Shown: positions 1 to 5,571, counted from the first letter of the stretch. The stretch: DNA of 9,894 nucleotides from an uncultured Clostridia bacterium (GCA_947385185.1 CANDJX010000057.1:1-9894), one strand, 5' to 3'. Made by a program: numbers and translations. Notes: generated by a model not told the origin, from the letters alone.

Positions 1-72
1 TGCTTAGCTTTTTCGGCGCACGAAAAAGCGTAAAATACACGAGCTTACAGCTCGACATTGCGTCATGCCCTG

Positions 73-107
73 CGCGGAGTTTACACCGTAAAATAAAAAC
101 ATTATAT
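73..107. repeat. Diverged direct repeat, copy 1
   Basis: This copy matches 151-187 with about 78 bp between corresponding bases. The shared core is GTTTAyACC followed by TAAAATAAAAAC and an AT-rich tail (ATTATATA). The role is unknown. Each copy ends in A/T-rich sequence that could bend or act as an upstream promoter element, but no promoter sits directly beside either copy. Confidence 0.5.
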
Positions 108-150
108 ACATTAAAGCTCGAGTTCCTGCAAGGAACAGTTCCGCATTTTT

Positions 151-187
151 CACGGGGTTTATACCTTAAAATAAAAACCTTATTATA
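151..187. repeat. Diverged direct repeat, copy 2
   Basis: Second copy of the repeat at 73-107, with differences in the CrCGGrG start and at single positions in the core. The segment between the copies holds the GTTCC/GGAAC hairpin, so the duplicated block may be a roughly 78-bp tandem unit of which only the ends are still recognisable. Confidence 0.5.
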
Positions 188-227
188 TCTTTATAAGCGC
201 TCGCAGCAACTGCCGTACCTCAATCGC

Positions 228-256
228 TTGACAAACGGCGGCATATCCGTTAGAAT
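228..256 (+). promoter_or_regulatory. Sigma-A type promoter for the 280-597 gene
   Basis: TTGACA at 228-233 is a perfect -35 box. TAGAAT at 251-256 is a one-mismatch -10 box, after a 17-bp spacer. Transcription should start near 263, giving a leader of about 17 nt that is little more than the ribosome binding site. Strong constitutive expression is expected. Confidence 0.85.
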
Positions 257-279
257 ATACGCGTTAAGGAGTTTTTGCA

Positions 280-597
280 ATGTTCAAGAAAATAGCGATA
301 AGCGTGCTCGCCGCGGCCACGCTCACCATACTTATTTTAAGCGCGGTCTTTTACTGGACGATTCCGGGATACGTCCTTACGGTGGCGTCGATCGTCGCGC
401 TCATTGCGTATGCGGCGCTTCGTTTCGGAAGTATGGGACTGTTCGCGTTCCTTCCGGTTGCGTTCGTCGTAATAGTCGGCTTTGCGCTTTGGTTCCCGAT
501 AGCCCTCGTCGGCATCGGTACGGGCGCGGCGGAAGCGTTCTTCATCGTCGGCGGTATGGCGAGTCTTGCTTCGCTTTCGTACGTATGGAGTAAATAA
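280..597 (+). CDS. Small multi-pass membrane protein, function unknown
   Basis: A 105-residue, almost wholly hydrophobic protein that I do not recognise. It starts with a short basic end (MFKK) and has about four likely membrane helices at residues 5-27, 29-48, 52-72 and 73-97, closing with the short tail YVWSK. There are no charged catalytic motifs and no cysteines. The start is supported by AAGGAG at 266-271, 8 nt before the ATG, directly downstream of a near-consensus promoter, so this is very likely a real, monocistronic gene. A bidirectional terminator follows 7 bp after the stop. It faces another small four-helix membrane protein across that terminator, but the two are convergent and need not be related in function. 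Overlapping frames on either strand are shadows. Confidence 0.8.
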   Translation: MFKKIAISVLAAATLTILILSAVFYWTIPGYVLTVASIVALIAYAALRFGSMGLFAFLPVAFVVIVGFALWFPIALVGIGTGAAEAFFIVGGMASLASLSYVWSK

Positions 598-604
598 AAG
601 CATG

Positions 605-637
605 AAAAAATCGGACGCCGTCTGCGTCCGATTTTTT
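605..637. terminator. Bidirectional intrinsic terminator between convergent genes
   Basis: TCGGACGC (611-618) pairs perfectly with GCGTCCGA (624-631) around the loop CGTCT. The stem is flanked by six A on the left and seven T on the right, so it gives a GC stem plus U-tract on both strands. It lies between the ends of the + gene at 597 and the - gene at 675 and should terminate both. Confidence 0.93.
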
Positions 638-674
638 TAATTATTTTCTAATCTCGATTTGCTTGAAAGTTTTA

Positions 675-1181
675 TTAAACCTTGTTATACTTTTTCTTGA
701 GTTTGAGCATTACGTCGCTGTTTGCCGAATACAGAACGGTAAGTATTACGCCGCCGATCTGAAGAATGGCGAGGATCAGTTCCACGATACGGTAAGGGGT
801 TGCGAACGGGGTGCTCGCGTCGCCGTTGAATATCGCGCCCTGAGCCGACCAGAACATTATGACCGCGATAAGCATGAGCGCGGAAGCGGCGATCTGTGCG
901 ATTGCCATATATTTCTTTGCCGGATGTTTGGAATTTTTCGCTTTGAGGGCAAAATAAGAAGGGATGGCGACGACGTTGACGATTGCGCATACGTATACGA
1001 TGATGCAGACCGCGAAGCGGAACGCCCAGTACTGCGCGTAGTCGGTGGTGATTTCATAAGCAATGTTGCCCGATTTGGTACCTGCCATAAGCAGAATGTA
1101 GATAATTCCTATATACACGGTGACGAGAAAAGCCACGCCCGAACCGAGTATATTGAGTTTGCCTGTTTTGTTGGTTTCCAT
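675..1181 (-). CDS. Four-helix membrane protein, function unknown
   Basis: A 168-residue integral membrane protein that I cannot assign to a family. Likely helices are residues 11-33, 54-78, 91-111 and 130-151. A basic loop (KAKNSKHPAKK, 80-90) separates helices 2 and 3, and the C-terminus is lysine-rich (LKKKYNKV). The positive-inside rule would put that loop and the tail in the cytoplasm. The start chosen is the ATG at 1181-1179. The frame stays open to a TTG at 1217, but that TTG is the first half of a perfect -35 box (see 1189-1217), so a 180-residue version would begin upstream of the transcript. No Shine-Dalgarno sequence precedes the ATG, which fits a leaderless mRNA. The gene diverges from the ABC transporter gene and converges on the 280-597 gene, with the shared terminator beyond its stop. 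Confidence 0.8.
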   Translation of the reverse strand: METNKTGKLNILGSGVAFLVTVYIGIIYILLMAGTKSGNIAYEITTDYAQYWAFRFAVCIIVYVCAIVNVVAIPSYFALKAKNSKHPAKKYMAIAQIAASALMLIAVIMFWSAQGAIFNGDASTPFATPYRIVELILAILQIGGVILTVLYSANSDVMLKLKKKYNKV

Positions 1182-1188
1182 ACCGAAA

Positions 1189-1217
1189 AGTATAAAAGAA
1201 ACGTCGGCTTTTGTCAA
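1189..1217 (-). promoter_or_regulatory. Near-consensus promoter giving a leaderless transcript
   Basis: Read on the minus strand, TTGACA occupies 1217-1212 and TATACT occupies 1194-1189, separated by exactly 17 bp. Only 7 bp lie between the -10 box and the ATG at 1181, so the predicted start of transcription falls at or within a base or two of the initiation codon. Confidence 0.8.
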
Positions 1218-1270
1218 CTGTTTCGTCGGTACTTTGGAAATATAATGTTTTTCTCCGCCGATATGCGCTT

Positions 1271-1306
1271 AATATTAAGTTAATATTTAATACACGTTTA
1301 ATATTA
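1271..1306. promoter_or_regulatory. Candidate operator: 8-1-8 palindrome plus a third half-site
   Basis: AATATTAA at 1271-1278 and TTAATATT at 1280-1287 form a perfect inverted repeat around one G. A further TTAATATT sits at 1298-1305. The palindrome is centred about 45 bp upstream of the likely start of the ABC gene transcript, a usual position for an activator or a blocking repressor, and lies between two divergent genes. No regulator gene is in the window to pair with it. Chance palindromes are common in AT-rich DNA, so this is a tentative call. Confidence 0.4.
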
Positions 1307-1312
1307 GCGGAA

Positions 1313-1349
1313 TATAATTTCCATAATTATTCGATTTTTTGATACGGAG
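1313..1349 (+). promoter_or_regulatory. -10 box and RBS of the ABC transporter gene
   Basis: TATAAT at 1313-1318 is a perfect -10 box, but nothing at the right distance (around 1290-1295, ATACAC) resembles a -35 box. This suggests either a weak promoter or one that needs an activator. GGAG at 1346-1349 lies 6 nt before the ATG at 1356 and fixes that start. Confidence 0.55.
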
Positions 1350-1355
1350 CAATTT

Positions 1356-4295
1356 ATGTTAAGACTCGAAAATATCACAAAGAGTTATAAAGTCGCCGGT
1401 CAGTCGGTGCCCGCGCTCAACGGCGTGTCGATCAATTTCCGCGCCTGCGAGTTCGTTTCGATCCTCGGACCGTCGGGTTGCGGCAAGACCACGATGCTTA
1501 ACATCATCGGCGGACTGGACAAATATACGGACGGCGATCTCGTGATAAGCGGACGTTCGACGAAAGGTTTCAGCGACCGCGACTGGGACGTATACCGCAA
1601 TCACCGTATCGGTTTCGTGTTCCAGAGCTATAATCTCATACCGCATCAGACGGTGCTCGGCAACGTCGAGCTTGCGCTTACGATTGCGGGCGTCGGCAAA
1701 AAAGAACGCCGCGAGCGGGCGAAGGAAGTGCTCGCAAAAGTCGGGCTTTCCGATCATCTCAACAAACGTCCGAACCAGCTTTCGGGCGGACAGTGCCAGC
1801 GCGTAGCGATAGCGCGGGCGCTCATAAACGACCCCGAGATCCTGCTTGCCGACGAGCCTACCGGCGCGCTCGACACAAAGACGAGCGTCCAGATCATGGA
1901 ATTGATGAAGGAGATCGCGAAAGATAAGCTCGTCGTTATGGTAACGCATAATCCCGAGCTTGCCGAGAAATATTCGACGCGCATAATCAATCTTCTCGAC
2001 GGCAGAGTGGTCGGCGATTCGGATCCTTTTACCGCGGAGGACGAACGGACGGAGAACGAGGAACGCAAGCTCGCAATGATAGCCGCCGACGCAGCGCAGA
2101 AAGCGGAGGACAAAACCAAGCAGACAAAACCGAAGCGCGAAAAAGCGAAAATGGGCTTTCTTAAAGCCGCGTCGCTGTCCGGGCGCAATCTGCTCGCAAA
2201 AAAAGGCAGGACGATCATGGTCGGCATAGCGGGCTCGATCGGCATAATGGGCGTGGCTATAGTTCTGGCGTTTTCGTCGGGCATACAGGGATACATATTC
2301 GATATGGAAACGGATATGCTGTCCGGTTATCCCGTCACCGTATCGCGCTCGGCGGTCGATTACTCTCAGCTGCTCGACATGACGATGGATCTCGGCAACG
2401 GCGACGATAAGCCGCACGAGCAGAATAAAATATACGTAAACAAGGTTGTCGAAGCGATGACTTCGCTTTCGGGCATGACGATCACGAATACGATCACACC
2501 CGAATATATCGACTTTGTCAAAGCCATGCCCGAAAAATACGTCGAAGCGGTGCAGTATTCTTACGGCATAAATTTCGCGAACAACATATACACCGCTTAC
2601 GATTTCGACGAGGCGGGGACTACCGACAGCGAAGGGAACGAGATCGTTTCGCACGAAATTTCGGTCACCGGCGTGCGTTCGATTTTCGCGAGCGTAATAG
2701 GCGAGATAGAAACATACCGCGCTTATACTTCGATTATAAACAATATCGGCACGTTCGCCGAAGTCCCGGACAACCGCGATTATATTCTGTCGCAGTACGA
2801 CGTCGTGGCGGGCGAATATCCGGCGCAGGGCGATAAAAGCGCGCTTACGCTCGTGCTTTCGCGGGACGGCGAGGTCAACGACCTTACGCTCGCGCAGTTC
2901 GGGTACGTTTCCGCGCGCGAGTTCGTCAACTACGCGTTCGGGCTTGCCGGCGCCGAGGACAGCGAGTATAACGAGTTCTTTCAGCCGGATAAACCTTATA
3001 TGAACGAACCGTACTCGTACGACGAGTTTATCGGCGACGGAGCCAAAAAGTTTACGTGGTATCCGACTTCGGTCGTATTCGACGGACGGCAGGGCGCGAT
3101 GGGCGACACCTGGACGTACAATACTTATGCCGACGGTTTCAACGCAGAGGAAAGGGAACGCGGTGTCGAGCTGTCCGTCAAGTGCATACTCAAGCCGAAA
3201 TCCACCGTGCAGTACGGATCGCTTTCAAGCGGTATGTATTATACCAAAGCCCTGACCGATTACGTCCGCGCTTACGAACAGGACGAGGAAACGATGTCGG
3301 ACGTCGTGCGCGCCGCAAACGAATCGGAAAGCGAAACAAAATGCGTTTCGAACGTGACGTTCTCTTACGACTATTATTACGATAAGAAAGACGAAGAAAC
3401 GGGCGTGATCACGCGCAATATCCACAGATACGAACAGAATAAGGCGTTCGGCTCCACTGCGAATTCTTCGGTTGTTTCTTCCGGACTGACCGCGCTTCTG
3501 CCCGACGATCCGAACGAATTCAAAAACCTTATCCGCACTCAGCTACTCGACAATCTTCCGTCCGACGCAATAAGAGTCGAAGCGCTTCTCGAAATCATGA
3601 CGCAGCTTTTCTATGGCTCGTCGGATAAGGTTGTATACCTTACCGAACTGGGCGGCGGGGAACTGCCCACTCGCATAGCGTTCTATACCGACGACTTCAA
3701 CCGCAAAGACGACATTACGGCGTACCTCGACGGTTGGAACGTCGAAGCCAACGGACATATTTACAAGACCGACGCGGACGGTAACCGCGTGCTCGGCGCA
3801 GACGGTAATCCCATCGTCGACGAGGCGAAGAAGATCGAATATTCGGATATGCTCGGCGTCATCATGACGATGGTAAATACGCTCATAACCATGGTGACCG
3901 TCGCGCTCGTCGCGTTTACGTCCATTTCGCTCGTAGTTTCCACCGTTATGATCGGAATTATAACGTACGTATCCGTCGTCGAGAGAATTAAAGAAATCGG
4001 CGTTATTCGCGCGATGGGCGGAAGCAAGCGCGACGTAAAAAATCTTTTTACCGCGGAAACAGGTATAATCGGTCTGCTTTCGGGCATAATCGGTATTGCA
4101 GTCACTTACATTCTCTGTTTTATCGCGAATATGATAATAGGATCGCTCTCGGGCATATACACCATCGCGTTGCTTCCCGGCTGGCAGGCAGTGATAATGG
4201 TTGCGATCTCAGTCGCGTTGACGCTTATCTCCGGAGTTCTGCCCGCATCCAAAGCCGCCAAGCAGGATCCCGTGGTCGCGCTTCGCACCGAATAA
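1356..4295 (+). CDS. ABC transporter, ATPase fused to FtsX-type permease
   Basis: A 979-residue MacB/LolD-class ABC protein with ATPase and permease in one chain. The ATPase (1-220) has Walker A GPSGCGKT (38-45), Q-loop Q90, signature LSGGQ (142-146), Walker B ILLADEP (162-168) and switch H198, so it should be active. A charged linker (221-268) leads to helix 1 (about 284-308). Next come some 520 extracytoplasmic residues with only two cysteines that I can see (610 and 663), possibly a disulfide. The FtsX domain follows, with helices near 845-870, 903-932 and 942-963, the motif ERIKEIGVIRAMGGSKRDV (876-894) and the family C-terminus LPASKAAKQDPVVALR. Such proteins usually dimerise and work as mechanotransmitters, moving or extracting peptides, lipoproteins or antibiotics at the cell surface rather than carrying solutes through a pore. 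The substrate cannot be told here: no two-component system, adaptor or peptide gene is adjacent. The ectodomain is about twice that of MacB. Confidence 0.93.
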   Translation: MLRLENITKSYKVAGQSVPALNGVSINFRACEFVSILGPSGCGKTTMLNIIGGLDKYTDGDLVISGRSTKGFSDRDWDVYRNHRIGFVFQSYNLIPHQTVLGNVELALTIAGVGKKERRERAKEVLAKVGLSDHLNKRPNQLSGGQCQRVAIARALINDPEILLADEPTGALDTKTSVQIMELMKEIAKDKLVVMVTHNPELAEKYSTRIINLLDGRVVGDSDPFTAEDERTENEERKLAMIAADAAQKAEDKTKQTKPKREKAKMGFLKAASLSGRNLLAKKGRTIMVGIAGSIGIMGVAIVLAFSSGIQGYIFDMETDMLSGYPVTVSRSAVDYSQLLDMTMDLGNGDDKPHEQNKIYVNKVVEAMTSLSGMTITNTITPEYIDFVKAMPEKYVEAVQYSYGINFANNIYTAYDFDEAGTTDSEGNEIVSHEISVTGVRSIFASVIGEIETYRAYTSIINNIGTFAEVPDNRDYILSQYDVVAGEYPAQGDKSALTLVLSRDGEVNDLTLAQFGYVSAREFVNYAFGLAGAEDSEYNEFFQPDKPYMNEPYSYDEFIGDGAKKFTWYPTSVVFDGRQGAMGDTWTYNTYADGFNAEERERGVELSVKCILKPKSTVQYGSLSSGMYYTKALTDYVRAYEQDEETMSDVVRAANESESETKCVSNVTFSYDYYYDKKDEETGVITRNIHRYEQNKAFGSTANSSVVSSGLTALLPDDPNEFKNLIRTQLLDNLPSDAIRVEALLEIMTQLFYGSSDKVVYLTELGGGELPTRIAFYTDDFNRKDDITAYLDGWNVEANGHIYKTDADGNRVLGADGNPIVDEAKKIEYSDMLGVIMTMVNTLITMVTVALVAFTSISLVVSTVMIGIITYVSVVERIKEIGVIRAMGGSKRDVKNLFTAETGIIGLLSGIIGIAVTYILCFIANMIIGSLSGIYTIALLPGWQAVIMVAISVALTLISGVLPASKAAKQDPVVALRTE

Positions 4296-4302
4296 GCCTT
4301 AT

Positions 4303-4341
4303 CCGACCTTCCGCACCGCGCGCAAATACGCGCGTTGTCGG
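4303..4341 (+). terminator. Stem-loop just after the ABC gene, weak terminator candidate
   Basis: CGCGCG (4317-4322) pairs with CGCGCG (4329-4334) around CAAATA, and CCGAC (4303-4307) can pair with GTCGG (4337-4341) to extend it after an internal loop. It begins 7 bp past the stop codon. No clear T-run follows (ATTGATAAAATTTT), so it may protect the mRNA end rather than terminate efficiently. Confidence 0.4.
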
Positions 4342-4426
4342 TCGATTGATAAAATTTTGTGCAAATCATGAACGATTTTACCATAAAAAAATACGAAATT
4401 CTCTATATTTAAGCGTTGCGTTATAT

Positions 4427-4643
4427 TATAATAAAAACGCAATCGAGATAATCGAAACGTCCTGCAAGCGTCGTCGACGCGGTCGAAATTGTTTTGCAGG
4501 CGCGCTTGCGATAAGTGTTAAGCGTAAGCGTGCGGTCATGACCGGAAAGTAACAAAGCCTACAATGCGCAAAAGCGCAGTCATCATCATTTTCTTTTCTC
4601 TTGTGAGGCGGAGCGGTAAGTACTGCTCCGTTCTCTCTTTTTT
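4427..4643 (+). ncRNA. Candidate structured RNA or long structured 3' UTR
   Basis: This stretch has no credible reading frame but a run of hairpins closed by a strong terminator. A TATAAT at 4427-4432 could start it, though no good -35 box is seen. CCTGCAA (4461-4467) can pair with TTGCAGG (4494-4500), while the overlapping GCAAGCG (4464-4470) can pair with CGCTTGC (4503-4509); the two stems exclude one another. A 12-bp perfect palindrome CGGTCATGACCG follows at 4533-4544, then TGCGC/GCGCA with an AAAA loop (4565-4578), then the terminator at 4609-4643. I compared it from memory with SRP RNA, 6S RNA, tmRNA, RNase P RNA and common riboswitches and saw no match. It might instead be the far end of the ABC transcript. 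It contains two further items: TTGCGTT/AACGCAA (4416-4422 / 4436-4442) overlaps its 5' edge. Confidence 0.35.
4609..4643 (+). terminator. Strong intrinsic terminator
   Basis: CGGAGCGGT (4609-4617) and ACTGCTCCG (4622-4630) form a nine-pair stem with one G-U pair and an AAGT tetraloop, followed at once by TTCTCTCTTTTTT (4631-4643). The tract is T/C-mixed at first, then pure T. It terminates + strand transcripts, either from the ABC gene 314 bp upstream or from a separate small RNA. Confidence 0.7.
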
Positions 4644-4658
4644 ATTGCGCGGCTTGTT

Positions 4659-4678
4659 GCGCGGCATATAAGCTGCGC
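4659..4678. repeat. Small hairpin between terminator and repeats
   Basis: GCGCGGC (4659-4665) pairs with GCTGCGC (4672-4678) with one G-U pair and the loop ATATAA. The string TTGCGCGGC occurs twice nearby (4645-4653 and 4657-4665). The latter resembles the start of the palindrome-array left arm. Function is unknown. Confidence 0.35.
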
Positions 4679-4699
4679 ATCTCATCGTCACGCTTACGT

Positions 4700-4809
4700 T
4701 TTTGCTCGGTCATGTACGTTTGTGTACAATCCCTTCGCAAAATCCGCGCGTTCCTCGACCTGCTTGCTTCTAAGCCGCGCAAATCGCTCATCATAGCTCG
4801 AGGGTATTT
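4700..4809. repeat. Hairpin-bearing intergenic repeat, copy 1
   Basis: First of two copies of a roughly 105-bp element set about 140 bp apart. It opens with nested stems: TTTTGC (4700-4705) with GCAAAA (4737-4742), and inside it TGTAC (4713-4717) with GTACA (4724-4728). After this comes a block shared with copy 2: 37 bases (4762-4798) with a single mismatch, centred on TTCTAAGCCGCGC and ending GCTCATCATAGCT. A small frame running across both copies encodes similar peptides twice, but only because the DNA is repeated; it has no RBS or protein-like composition. Confidence 0.75.
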
Positions 4810-4837
4810 AATCCGCGCGATAGTTCGTCAGCCGTCG

Positions 4838-4951
4838 TTTTGTCCTCGGTTACGTACGCTTATGTACGCGCCCTTCGGACAAAACTCGGACTTCCTGCTC
4901 TCGCTTGCTTCTAAGCCGCGCAAATTGCTCATCATAGCTTGCGAGGGCTTA
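4838..4951. repeat. Hairpin-bearing intergenic repeat, copy 2
   Basis: Second copy of the element at 4700. Its outer stem is longer, TTTTGTCC (4838-4845) with GGACAAAA (4877-4884), and its inner stem is CGTAC (4853-4857) with GTACG (4864-4868). Relative to copy 1 the outermost inner-stem pair has changed from T-A to C-G and the outer stem has changed on both sides, so pairing is kept while sequence is not. The conserved 37-base block is 4903-4939. It runs directly into the palindrome array. Confidence 0.75.
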
Positions 4952-4955
4952 TAAG

Positions 4956-5001
4956 CGGCGCAATGCCGAATGAACAACATCATAAGTGCCCTGCAATGAC
5001 G
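4956..5001. repeat. Two isolated right-arm ends of the palindrome family
   Basis: Two partial sites, 4956-4968 (CGGCGCAATGCCG) and 4989-5001 (CCCTGCAATGACG), resemble the right-arm end CCTCGCAATGACG of the units that follow. Each is followed by GAATGA. They lack the GGATTGCTTCGGC part of the arm, so they look like remnants. Confidence 0.6.
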
Positions 5002-5049
5002 AATGAGAAACCCCGGTATAATACTTTCCATAATAAGCATGGTATTTTC

Positions 5050-5137
5050 CGTCATTGCGCGGAGCGAAGCGACAAAGCAATCCAGTAAAGAATGAAAAGA
5101 CAGGCTGGATTGCTTCGGCAAAAGCCTCGCAATGACG
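5050..5137. repeat. REP-like palindromic unit 1 (complete)
   Basis: The left arm starts CGTCATTGCGCGG (5050-5062), continues GAGCGAAGCGACA and ends AAGCAATCCA. The right arm starts TGGATTGCTTCGGC at 5106, continues AAAA and ends GCCTCGCAATGACG at 5137. The outer 10 and inner 9-10 bases of the arms are complementary, while the middles differ, giving a long hairpin with an internal loop and a roughly 20-nt apical loop. Similar CGTCATTGCGAGG-type intergenic palindromes are, to my memory, found in many unrelated bacteria. No RAYT or other transposase gene is present here. Confidence 0.9.
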
Positions 5138-5155
5138 AGGAACAAATACCATTTC

Positions 5156-5246
5156 CGTCATTGCGCGGAGTGAAGCGACAAAGCAATCCGGTAAAGGACG
5201 GATAAAAGACAGGCTGGATTGCTTCGGCAAAAGCCTCGCAATGACG
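5156..5246. repeat. REP-like palindromic unit 2 (complete)
   Basis: Same structure as unit 1 with one change in the left arm (GAGTGAAGC for GAGCGAAGC), and with a loop beginning GGTAAAGGACG. The loop end AAAGACAGGC is shared with unit 1, so these two are recent copies of one another. The right-arm end is 5234-5246. Confidence 0.9.
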
Positions 5247-5254
5247 AGTAAAGA

Positions 5255-5291
5255 CAATCCGGATTGCTTCGGCAAAAGCCTCGCAATGACG
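5255..5291. repeat. Palindrome-family fragment, nearly right arm only
   Basis: CAATCC (5255-5260), the last bases of a left arm, abuts GGATTG (5261-5266), the start of a right arm, and the right arm continues to TCGCAATGACG at 5291. The loop and most of the left arm are missing, leaving a 12-bp perfect palindrome at the junction. This looks like a deletion between the inner ends of the arms. Confidence 0.8.
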
Positions 5292-5305
5292 CATGAGGAA
5301 TAATG

Positions 5306-5318
5306 CCGCGCAATGCCG
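5306..5318. repeat. Isolated right-arm end
   Basis: CCGCGCAATGCCG matches the right-arm end with changes like those at 4956-4968, and is likewise followed by GAATAA/GAATGA-type sequence. It lies between a truncated unit and complete unit 3. Confidence 0.5.
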
Positions 5319-5335
5319 AATAAAAACGCCTTTCC

Positions 5336-5425
5336 CGTCATTGCGCGGAGCGAAGCGACAAAGCAATCCAGGAGAGGATGAATAACAAACAGACTGGATT
5401 GCTTCGGCGTAGCCTCGCAATGACG
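5336..5425. repeat. REP-like palindromic unit 3 (complete)
   Basis: The left arm is CGTCATTGCGCGG (5336-5348) onward. The right arm runs from TGGATTGCTTCGGC at 5395 to CGCAATGACG at 5425. The right-arm centre reads GTAGCC where units 1 and 2 have AAAAGCC, so it belongs to a second subtype shared with the last fragment at 5463-5497. GCATGAGGAA follows, as after 5291. Confidence 0.9.
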
Positions 5426-5439
5426 CATGAGGAACAATG

Positions 5440-5452
5440 CCTCGCAATGACG
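5440..5452. repeat. Isolated right-arm end
   Basis: CCTCGCAATGACG is an exact copy of the right-arm end and is followed by AGGA as in unit 1. It is preceded by GAGGAACAATG and has no GGATTGCTTCGGC section. Confidence 0.7.
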
Positions 5453-5462
5453 AGGAAAAGAC

Positions 5463-5497
5463 AATTCGTATTGCTTCGGCGTAGCCTCGCAGTGACG
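5463..5497. repeat. Palindrome-family fragment at the array's right edge
   Basis: CAAT (5463-5466) followed closely by TATTGCTTCGGC, GTAGCC and TCGCAGTGACG gives a right arm with two point changes (TATTG for GATTG, CAGTG for CAATG) and a stub of left arm, the same arrangement as 5255-5291 but more decayed. GCATGA follows. The array ends here, about 185 bp before the RHS gene. Confidence 0.7.
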
Positions 5498-5571
5498 CAT
5501 GAAAGACATCTACCGGAATGCTGCGAATGAAATCACAAAAGCCTTTCACAAAAAAGTATATACAAAAAAAC

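Larger units (their letters stand above)
1..227. other. Gene-free leading stretch with small hairpins
   Basis: No credible reading frame is seen here. Three short perfect inverted repeats lie in a row: 7-15 with 21-29 (GCTTTTTCG / CGAAAAAGC, 5-nt loop), 40-45 with 49-54 (CGAGCT / AGCTCG), and 122-126 with 132-136 (GTTCC / GGAAC). None has a T-run that would make it a convincing terminator. The bases around 61-79 share the string TGCGCGGAG with the palindrome array at 5050-5348 and may be a decayed piece of it. The end of any gene to the left lies outside the window. Confidence 0.5.

Noticed and set aside
1359..2654. Open frame of 431 codons on the minus strand opposite the ABC ATPase
   Set aside because: The plus strand carries the complete set of ABC ATPase motifs in order; the minus frame is a compositional artefact rich in arginine and histidine.
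4346..4552. Plus-strand frame of 68 codons after the ABC gene
   Set aside because: It has a TTG start, no Shine-Dalgarno sequence and an unconvincing composition, and it overlaps the structured segment.
4533..4560. SRP RNA-like string GGTCATGACCGGAAAG
   Set aside because: It only loosely resembles the SRP RNA GGTC...CCGGAAGG region; the following bases lack the conserved GGAAGCAGC pairing, so the likeness appears to be chance.
4712..4954. Plus-strand frame of 80 codons with an internal peptide repeat (ASKPRK...LIIA)
   Set aside because: The peptide repeat mirrors the two copies of the intergenic DNA element. There is no RBS, and substitutions follow hairpin pairing rather than codons.
5050..5497. 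CRISPR array
   Set aside because: Spacing is irregular, the units are palindromes of about 90 bp with shared loops rather than short repeats with unique spacers, and no cas gene is present.
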